Assembly (NCBI RefSeq): GCF_014529985.1
Contig: NZ_JACVMU010000004.1
Coordinates: 1 to 64,000 of the forward strand
DNA length: 64,000 nt
Direction of reading: 5' to 3'
From: Leucobacter sp. cx-42
GTDB taxonomy: Bacteria; Actinomycetota; Actinomycetes; Actinomycetales; Microbacteriaceae
Positions 33,006 through 40,200 of this stretch are shown here, piece by piece. Position 1 is the first letter of the stretch; every line of letters starts with the position of its first letter. The translations under genes were made by a program, and so were the position numbers. Under the pieces are notes generated by a model, which had not been told where the DNA came from, did no database searches, and saw nothing but the letters and a program-made list of their open reading frames with translations.

Positions 33006-34154
33006 CTACTTATTGCCGCCAAGGCCCGCGAGTGAATCGGGAGCGTACAGTGCGCGAGCAAGGCCATCAATGACGTTGGCGCGCTGGGTGTAGGAGAACA
33101 TCTGGGTGTCGTCGATATCGACGATGCGGTTGTTCTTCCCTGCCGTGGTCTGCGCAATGCTTGGCTGGGCCTTGATCAGGCCGTCAACACCGTTGGCGCT
33201 TTCAAGACCCTTGGTCATCACCAGGATGACATCGGGATCGAGCGCCACGAGCGCCTCGTCGGTCATGGGCTTTTCACCCTTCAGGCCAACCTCTTGCGCG
33301 ACATCGAGCGCGTCAACCGAGTTGATGAGCGAGTCAGCGCCAGAGCCCTCACCGAAGAGGTAGTAGATGCCAGCGGTGCCACGTACATACAGGAACGCCA
33401 CCCGGGGTCGCTTCGACTCATCAGCGGGAACGAGCTGCTCAATTTCAGCTTCCTTCGCCGCGATATCCGCAGCGAGCTGTGCGTTTACTTCTTCAGCGAC
33501 AGAAGGAATACCGAGCGCAGCGGCAATCTGCTTCGAGGCATTGAACGAGGTCTCCGGATCGACTGCGCGATCCACCATCACGACGGGGACACCGAGATCG
33601 CGCAGCTGGAGCAGCACGTCGAGCGGGCCAATCGAGCCGTCGGTGAGAATGACGGTCGGGTTCAGGCTCATGATCGTCTCGGCGTCGATCTCGTGTCCGC
33701 CCTTGGTCACGAGTGGGAGGTCCTCCGAGCCGGGGAAATCAGTCGAGACGTCACGACCGACCATCTTGTCGCCGAGACCAAAGGTGTACACGATCTCAGC
33801 AATCTCGCCGGTCTGCGACAGCGCGATGATCCGCGAATCGTCAGTGACCGTCACTTCCTTATCGCCACCACGGTCCTTCGAGACCACGGTCACGGGCAGC
33901 TGCGGCTCCGGGGTATCGGAGATCGGCTCGAGGACGGGGCCGGACACCACAACGTTCGTGGGCCCGACGTAGCTCGTGGGATCCGCCACCGGTGTCAGTT
34001 CACTGATCGGTGGGAGGTCAATCTGCTCACGCACGGTCGCATCGGTCGTCCCGGCCTCGGTGCCGACCTGGCAGCCGGTGAGCCCAAGGGTCAGCGCAGC
34101 GACGATCGCGAGTGACCCGGTAAAACGTCGACGAACAGCGGTTGTGGTGGACAT
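33006..34154 (-). CDS. hmuT: Hemin ABC transporter, substrate-binding lipoprotein
   Basis: A 382-residue lipoprotein receptor of the HmuT/BtuF class that takes heme from surface proteins and passes it to HmuU. The signal peptide ends in TLGLTGCQVG (lipobox Cys near 28). The two-lobed fold is visible: RIIALSQTGEIAEIVYTFGLGDKMVGRDVSTDFPGSEDLP, then LPLVTKGGHEIDAETIMSLNPTVILTDG and VDPETSFNASKQIAAALG. The heme-type family signature and the divergent hmuUV genes support heme over siderophore. A DtxR-like box overlaps the TTAGGCT -10 region upstream, implying iron repression. AAGGGGA precedes the ATG. Confidence 0.9.
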   Translation of the reverse strand: MSTTTAVRRRFTGSLAIVAALTLGLTGCQVGTEAGTTDATVREQIDLPPISELTPVADPTSYVGPTNVVVSGPVLEPISDTPEPQLPVTVVSKDRGGDKEVTVTDDSRIIALSQTGEIAEIVYTFGLGDKMVGRDVSTDFPGSEDLPLVTKGGHEIDAETIMSLNPTVILTDGSIGPLDVLLQLRDLGVPVVMVDRAVDPETSFNASKQIAAALGIPSVAEEVNAQLAADIAAKEAEIEQLVPADESKRPRVAFLYVRGTAGIYYLFGEGSGADSLINSVDALDVAQEVGLKGEKPMTDEALVALDPDVILVMTKGLESANGVDGLIKAQPSIAQTTAGKNNRIVDIDDTQMFSYTQRANVIDGLARALYAPDSLAGLGGNK

Positions 34155-34174
34155 GATCCCCTTCCGAAAGGCAA

Positions 34175-34193
34175 CTCAGCAAGCCTAACCTTT
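34175..34193. promoter_or_regulatory. DtxR-like iron box before hmuT
   Basis: The run AGCCTAACCT matches ten consecutive positions of the DtxR consensus TTAGGTTAGCCTAACCTAA (about 12 of 19 overall) and contains the putative hmuT -10 TAGGCT on the minus strand. It lies in the hmuT-hmuU divergent region. Confidence 0.6.
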
Positions 34194-34283
34194 AGAAGAT
34201 ATGATGAAGTGAGAATTCCCCTGGAGTTTCTGTTGACATCGGCTCCCTTGCAGCCAATCCGCTCAGTTTAGAAAGCGACGTTC

Positions 34284-35357
34284 GTGCCAAAAAAGCCGTC
34301 CGACAGCACAGCTGTGTCGCGTCATTCGCTGCGTACCACCACACTCTTCACCCTGCTGACGGTAGGGCTCATCGCGGCGGTACTCATCTCTGCAGGCACG
34401 GGTCAGCTGGCGATCCCGCCGTCTGAAGTGCTTGGCTCGCTTCTGCATAAGATCGGCATCGACATCCTCCCGATGCCGACCCATCCCGCTGGCGACGCGA
34501 CGCTGTGGGGCATTCGTTTCCCGCGCATCGCGATGGCCATGCTCGTGGGTATCGGCCTTTCGGTTTCTGGTCTCATCATGCAGGCGATCTTCGGCAACCC
34601 GCTCGCTGAGCCCGGTGTCATCGGTATCTCCTCAGGCGCCGCTGTTGGCGCTGGCCTCTCGATCGTCTTTGGCCTCACCATCTTCGGTGAGTGGACGACG
34701 GCAATCCTTGCGTTCCTTGCGGGTCTCGCTGCAACGTTCACCGTCTACGCCATGAGCCGCGCTGATGGCCGCACGGAGGTCGTCACGCTCGTCCTCACCG
34801 GTATCGCTGTCAACGCTATTGGCGGCGCAGGCATCGCACTCCTCACCTTCCTGGGTGATACCCAGTCGCGTGAGCAGATCGTGTTCTGGCAGCTCGGCAG
34901 CTTCCAGGGCAGCCGCTGGTCGCAGGTGCTCGTCATCACGCCGATCATTCTCGTCGGCATGCTCGCGGCCTATTTCTCTGCGCGCAAACTCGACCTCCTC
35001 GCCCTGGGTGAGCGCAACGCTCGTCACCTCGGCGTCAACGTTGAGTTGCTCCGTATCCTCATGATTTTCGTGGTGTCGCTGCTCGTTGGCGCATCGGTCG
35101 CGTTCGCCGGCATCATTTCGTTCGTTGGCCTCGTGGTTCCGCACTTTATGCGCGGTCTCATCGGCCCGGCACATCTACCTCTCGTGACCGCTTCGGCGCT
35201 CGGTGGCGCACTGCTGATGACGGTGGCGGATCTCGCAGCACGCACCATCGTGCCCATGGCAGAACTTCCCATCGGCCTCCTTACCGCCATCGTCGGTGGT
35301 CCCTTCTTCTTCTGGCTCCTGCGACGAACGCGCAAGCGGAACGGAGGGTGGGGATAA
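34284..35357 (+). CDS. hmuU: Hemin ABC transporter permease (FecCD family)
   Basis: A 357-residue permease with about ten membrane helices of the BtuC/FecCD type. Diagnostic segments are GATLWGIRFPRIAMAMLVGIGLSVSGLIMQAIFGNPLAEPGVIGISSGAAVGA and GIISFVGLVVPHFMRGLIGPAHLPLVTASALGGALLM. The start is a GTG with a poor ribosome site, chosen because no better start lies before the first helix. Its TAA overlaps the ATG of hmuV (TAATG). With HmuT and HmuV it imports heme across the membrane. Confidence 0.92.
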   Translation: MPKKPSDSTAVSRHSLRTTTLFTLLTVGLIAAVLISAGTGQLAIPPSEVLGSLLHKIGIDILPMPTHPAGDATLWGIRFPRIAMAMLVGIGLSVSGLIMQAIFGNPLAEPGVIGISSGAAVGAGLSIVFGLTIFGEWTTAILAFLAGLAATFTVYAMSRADGRTEVVTLVLTGIAVNAIGGAGIALLTFLGDTQSREQIVFWQLGSFQGSRWSQVLVITPIILVGMLAAYFSARKLDLLALGERNARHLGVNVELLRILMIFVVSLLVGASVAFAGIISFVGLVVPHFMRGLIGPAHLPLVTASALGGALLMTVADLAARTIVPMAELPIGLLTAIVGGPFFFWLLRRTRKRNGGWG

Positions 35358-36172
35358 TGGCCGGCCGTCACATCGCTCTCCCAGAGGCCGTGCCCGCTGG
35401 CGAGATCATCTGCGCAACCGAGGGCGTCTCACTCATTCGTGGCGGTCGTCACCTGCTCGACGATGTCAACATCGAGCTGCGCGCCGGCGAGGTACTCTCG
35501 CTCCTCGGCCCGAACGGCGCTGGCAAGTCCACGCTGTTGAGCCTCATGTCTGGCGACCTCGATCCTGATGAGGGCGCAGTCAAGTTCCACGGCAAGAAGA
35601 TCTCTGAGTGGTCGCTGCTCGACCTCTCACGTCGCCGCGGAGTCCTCCTGCAGGACAATCAGCTCCTCTTCCCCTTCACCGTCCACCAGGTGGTCGAGAT
35701 GGGTCGTGCGCCGTGGCGCCGAACCAACCGTGAAGACGAAGACAACGAGGCCATCGCCGAGGGCATCAAGGCCGCAGATATCGCGCACCTTGGCAGCCGG
35801 CGGGTGCCGTCGCTGTCAGGTGGCGAGCGCGCACGTACCGCGTTTGCGCGCGTGATTGCTGGCCGTTCTGGCATGCTCATGCTCGATGAGCCAACCGCGG
35901 CTCTCGATCTCAAGCATCAGGAGGCCGTGCTGAGCCTTGCTCGCGCACGCGCCGAGGCGGGTGACGCGGTGATCGTCGTGCTGCACGATTTGAACCTCGC
36001 CGCCGCGTACTCCGACCGCATTGCGCTGCTTCGCAAGGGCAAGATCGTGGCCTGTGACGCTCCTGAAGCGATTCTCACGCCCGAGATCCTCACTGACGTG
36101 TACGAAACCCCGGTTGAGGTTATTCCCCATCCCGTGACCGGTAAGGGCATCGTCCTTCCGCATCGCGGTTGA
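35357..36172 (+). CDS. hmuV: Hemin ABC transporter ATPase
   Basis: A 271-residue ATP-binding subunit with Walker A GPNGAGKST, Q-loop LLQDNQLLFPF, signature LSGGERARTAFARV, Walker B MLMLDEPTAALD and H-loop VIVVLHDLNLA. The ending VYETPVEVIPHPVTGKGIVLP is usual for HmuV-type proteins. The ATG overlaps the hmuU stop by one base, with GGAGGGTGGGG upstream. It powers heme uptake through HmuU and is followed by a strong terminator. Confidence 0.94.
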   Translation: MAGRHIALPEAVPAGEIICATEGVSLIRGGRHLLDDVNIELRAGEVLSLLGPNGAGKSTLLSLMSGDLDPDEGAVKFHGKKISEWSLLDLSRRRGVLLQDNQLLFPFTVHQVVEMGRAPWRRTNREDEDNEAIAEGIKAADIAHLGSRRVPSLSGGERARTAFARVIAGRSGMLMLDEPTAALDLKHQEAVLSLARARAEAGDAVIVVLHDLNLAAAYSDRIALLRKGKIVACDAPEAILTPEILTDVYETPVEVIPHPVTGKGIVLPHRG

Positions 36173-36178
36173 TTTGTA

Positions 36179-36226
36179 GGGGGCGGATCAGCGCCGCTCT
36201 GTTCCGAGCAGCCGCGATCCGCCCCT
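36179..36226 (+). repeat. GGGGCGGATC inverted repeat after hmuV
   Basis: GGGGCGGATC and GATCCGCCCC flank a further short hairpin just after the hmuV stop. It precedes the main terminator. Confidence 0.55.
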
Positions 36227-36233
36227 TACACGC

Positions 36234-36274
36234 AAAAAGGCGGCCGACCCATCTCTGGGTCCGGCCGCCTTTTT
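36234..36274. terminator. Bidirectional terminator between hmuV and htaA
   Basis: AAAAAGGCGGCCGGACCC-type stem: AAAAAGGCGGCCG with GACCC/GGGTC inside and CGGCCGCCTTTTT outside. It serves both convergent genes. Confidence 0.9.
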
Positions 36275-36287
36275 GTGCGGTCAGAGG

Positions 36288-37196
36288 TTACTCTGCAGGC
36301 GTCTCCGACGATGCGGGTGCCTCGGTTGCCTGCTTCTTGCGGCCACCGAGGAGCATGCCGCCGGTCACACCGATGACGACGAGCGCGATGCCGCCGATGG
36401 TGATGGGGATCCAGGGGATCTGCTGCTCGGCAGCTGCGGGCTCTGCAACCTCGGCGTTGTCACCGGTCGTCGTGGGCTCTTCAGGCGCAGCTTCGGCCAC
36501 GTGCGAGCCGAGCTCACAGCCGGAGACGGTTGCGGTGAGGTTGATGGGGTCGAGTTCTTCGCCTGCGACGTACGAGCCGTACTCACCGTTGAACGCCGCT
36601 GCGCCCTCGGCGGTGAGGCGGGGAATCGCGCCGTCAATCTTGAGCTCGGTTCCCTCGGTCGACAGCGCGGTCGTGAGGTCCATCTTGGCAACGCGCATCG
36701 AGGTCGTCTGTACCGCGCTTGCGTCGCCGCTGTCGGTCGCGCCGATCTTCAGTGCGAGGTAGGCAGCTTCTTCGCCGTCGAACTCGATGACGGGGTCAGC
36801 GAGATCGAACTGGAGTGCGCCTTCGTGACCGGTGAAGTGCACGGCACCGGTGAAGCTGATGAGACCGTCAGTAAAGTCGCTGGGGAATGCGCCAACGGAC
36901 TTGTCCCAGATGAAGTCGGGGGTCTCGTACTTCATGTCATCGCTGACGGTCCATTCGCCGTTGGCGATGGTGCCACTGATGTACGCGCGGAAGCGTGACT
37001 TCACACCCCAGTGCAGGTTCGAGGATTCGACGGTGCACGTGGTTGCGGCGCTTGCCTCATGACCCTCGTGAGCCGACAGCGGGGTCGCGGTCGCCATTGC
37101 GGGGGTTGCGAGCGCGCCTGCAGCAATCGCCGCGGCGACTGCCAGCTTGGTGCCGGTCGCGGTCGCACGGCGCAGAGTGTTGGGCTTGTTGTTCAT
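36288..37196 (-). CDS. HtaA-domain heme-binding membrane protein
   Basis: A 302-residue surface protein with one HtaA domain, the heme-binding unit known from Corynebacterium HtaA/HtaB. I start it at MNNKPNTLRRAT. The signal peptide runs to about residue 38 (AAIAAGALATPAMA). The domain covers about 55-225, beginning LHWGVKSRFRAYISG and including FTGAVHFTGHEGALQFDLADPVIEF, where Tyr and His are candidate heme ligands. A C-terminal helix (PWIPITIGGIALVVIGVTGGMLLGG) anchors it. It should bind heme and hand it to HmuT. It is downstream of the giant HtaA gene on the same strand, separated by a hairpin, so read-through may set its level. Confidence 0.87.
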   Translation of the reverse strand: MNNKPNTLRRATATGTKLAVAAAIAAGALATPAMATATPLSAHEGHEASAATTCTVESSNLHWGVKSRFRAYISGTIANGEWTVSDDMKYETPDFIWDKSVGAFPSDFTDGLISFTGAVHFTGHEGALQFDLADPVIEFDGEEAAYLALKIGATDSGDASAVQTTSMRVAKMDLTTALSTEGTELKIDGAIPRLTAEGAAAFNGEYGSYVAGEELDPINLTATVSGCELGSHVAEAAPEEPTTTGDNAEVAEPAAAEQQIPWIPITIGGIALVVIGVTGGMLLGGRKKQATEAPASSETPAE

Positions 37197-37242
37197 CAGG
37201 ATGAGTCCTTCCAGACGGTCACACAAATCGTATCGAACAGTT

Positions 37243-37274
37243 GGGGCCTGCTCACGTTGTCGCGAGCAGGCCCC
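37243..37274 (-). terminator. Hairpin between the giant HtaA gene and htaA
   Basis: GGGGCCTGCTC pairs with GAGCAGGCCCC around a ten-base loop, 16 bases after the stop of the giant gene. It may fully or partly terminate before the 302-residue HtaA gene. Confidence 0.7.
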
Positions 37275-37289
37275 AGGCTGTATGTGGTG

Positions 37290-40200
37290 TTATTCGATCG
37301 TTCGGCGCTGACGCACGACGAGTGCCGCACCCACCACTGCGAGGATCAGCAGGAGGATCGCTGCAGTCCACCAGAGCCACAGCATGCTGCCGGTCGCTGC
37401 GAGGTCGCCCGCGGCTGCCCTCTCGACCGCGGCTGACTGTGCAGTCACGATCTCGTTGTCTGCCGTGGCTTTGGCCTTCTTCGCCTCTTCCTTGCTGAGA
37501 ACGGTGATCTTGACGCCAGCGTTCTTGCTGCCCTGGAGGGTGAGCGTGTGCTCGCCGGGCTTCAGATCCTTGGGGAGGTTACCGATCCAGCGAACCACAC
37601 CGTTTTCGTCTGCGCCTGCCGCATCGTCGAGGACGATCGGATCGGAGTAGACCACGACGAGGATGTCGCGCTCGTTGGGCTCGAAGCCGCTCGCCTCGAA
37701 CTCAACCTCTGCGCCAGCGACGAGCTTCTTCTTGTCGGTGATCAGCGTGATGCCGGTCGTCGCAGGAGGAGCGTCAGCTGCAGTGCGCTTGGTCGAAGGT
37801 GCGGTCTGCTCGGTCGAACCGTAGCTCGTTCCGTTTGCCGCACCAACCGTGAATGAGAGCGGATCGGCCGAGAACGAACCTGCACCGCTGCCACCGCCGG
37901 CTGATCCGCCACCCGAGATGACGCCACCAACGGGGACACCGCTCCAGGTAACTTCACCGTTCGAGCCGACAACCTTGCTTGCCGAACCGAGGTCGAGCGT
38001 GAAGGTACGACCGCCAGCGTTCATGGTTGCCGAGCTTGCGCTGTTCACCGTGATGACGGGGTTGCTGAAGCTCTCAACCATTGCACCGTTGTGACCAGTG
38101 AAGGTCACGACGCCCGAGAACTGTACGGTACCGGTCTGCGACGCGGTGTTCCAGTTGCTCGATGCCTGCGGGAAGACGTACGCTCCGCCGCTGCGGCCGA
38201 CGCCCTCAGAGGTGACTGCACCCTTGGCGATCTTGCCGGTGGTGTAGCCAGCGAATCCGCTCGAGACACCCCAGGTCAGCGAACCAGGCTGCTTCGAGTT
38301 GCCCTGGGGAACCACGACGGGCTTGGGCTTCTCGACGGGCTTGGTTTCAGGCTTGGTGGGCTTGGTCGGGTTCGTCGGCTTGACGTCCTTTGCCTTACCA
38401 ACGGTGAAGGTTACGGGGTCAAGAACCTGCCCAGCCTTGTAGTAGCCAGCGAATACTGCAGCACCATCGGCGTTAACCACGGTCTTTGCATCAGTCCAGG
38501 TAATTTCACCGTTCTTGCCCTTTACAGGCTTGGGAAGGGTGATGTCAGCAACATTCGCACGCGTGATCTTGCCCTTCTTGTTCCAGGTCTCGACCGAGAG
38601 CATTGCCTTAGTGTCACTCGTCACAGTGATCGTCGGGTTCTGGAAGAGCAGGTTCAGTACGCCACCGTGTGCGGTGAACTGGACGTAGCCAGCGTAACGA
38701 GCCTCGCCCGTGGACTTCTTTTCGTTCCACTTGCCGCCGGTCTGCTGCGGGAAGGAGAAGATCTTGTTCTTTTCCTTTACGAGCTTGCCGTCGGTAGCGA
38801 TGGTTCCGCCGCCCTTGATGTAGTCGTAGAAGCTCTCCTTGACGCCCCACTGGAGCGAGCCGGATGCCTTCTTACCAGTCTCACCGGTGCCAGGCTTCTC
38901 GGGTTCGGGCTTTTCTTCGCCACCGGTTCCCGGGTTCTCACCATCGCCGTCACCGGGCTCTTCAGGGTCAACGACCTCAGAAGACGATCCAACGGTGAAG
39001 GTAACAGGATCCATTTCCTGGCCGGCCTTGTACTGTCCGAACAGAGCTACAGCCTCCGCGCGGAGCGAAGTCTTAGCGTCCTTCCAGGTAATAGAGCCGT
39101 CTTCAGCGATCTCCTTCGCAGGAAGAGCGATATCTACGACGGGAATCTCTTCAACCTTGCCATTTGCATCCGTAGTGATGAATGACATTACTGCGGTAGA
39201 AGCATCCTTGACCGTAATCACGGGATTCTTGAATGCCATCGAGAGCGCGTAAACGCCAGTTTCGTCGTCCCTATGAGCAGCGAGCTTCACCGTGCCCGAA
39301 TAGCGAATTTCACCAGTCAGGTCGTCTGCGTTCCAGCTTCCACCCTTCTGCTGGACAAAGTTGAACATGTTGTTCTTGTCGTTGGTCGCCGAACCAGTGA
39401 CGCTGCCGTCGCCTGCGCCGTACTTGATGTAGTTAACGAAAGAACTCTTGATTCCCCACTGCAGAGCACCGGCTTCGGGCTCAGGTTCGGGCTCGGGTTC
39501 CGGCTCCACAGGCTTTTCAGCCTTGAAGTTAATCAGCGTGCCAAGCTCCTGCTCGGCGTTGACCGACCCTACGCCACCTGCATAGGTGTAGATGCCGTAG
39601 TTGCCCCCATCAAGCGATGTTGCAGGCGCCTTCAGCGTGATCTCAGCAGTGAAGCTTCCGGTGACCGGATCAAGAATTACGAGCTGAGATCCGATCTCTT
39701 CCTTGTGCTTGTCAGGAACCTCGTTATTAAACGTGTCCTGAGCGAGAAGCCACTTTCGGCTTTCCTTGTTCATGAGACGAGTTGAGGAGTTGGCTCCCTG
39801 CGAAGGCTGCCATTTGTCGGCGAATTCACCGAACACAAGGAACGTTCCCTGCGGGCTGCCATTAGGAATCGGACCAGCAGGAAGTCCTACTCTGTTGGCG
39901 TAAGGGTCGAATCCGCTGCCCTTGATGACAAGCTTGTCACCCTCATAGACTTCTTCATCTTTGAGAAGCGTCGTTCCGTCAGCCTTGTAGACCTCGAACT
40001 TCGGCTTGCCCATTACTGGAGCGGGGCGGGTGTTGTCGTTGTCGTAATCAAGGAACAACGACAGCTCCTGGCTCGCATTGTCCATCTTTCCAGCACCATA
40101 GGTGTACACACCGTAGTTACCATCCAGAACCGCAGCACCAGCACCGGTATCAGCAAGCGTCAACTCAGTCTCCCAAGTTCCATCCTCATGGATCTCAGAC

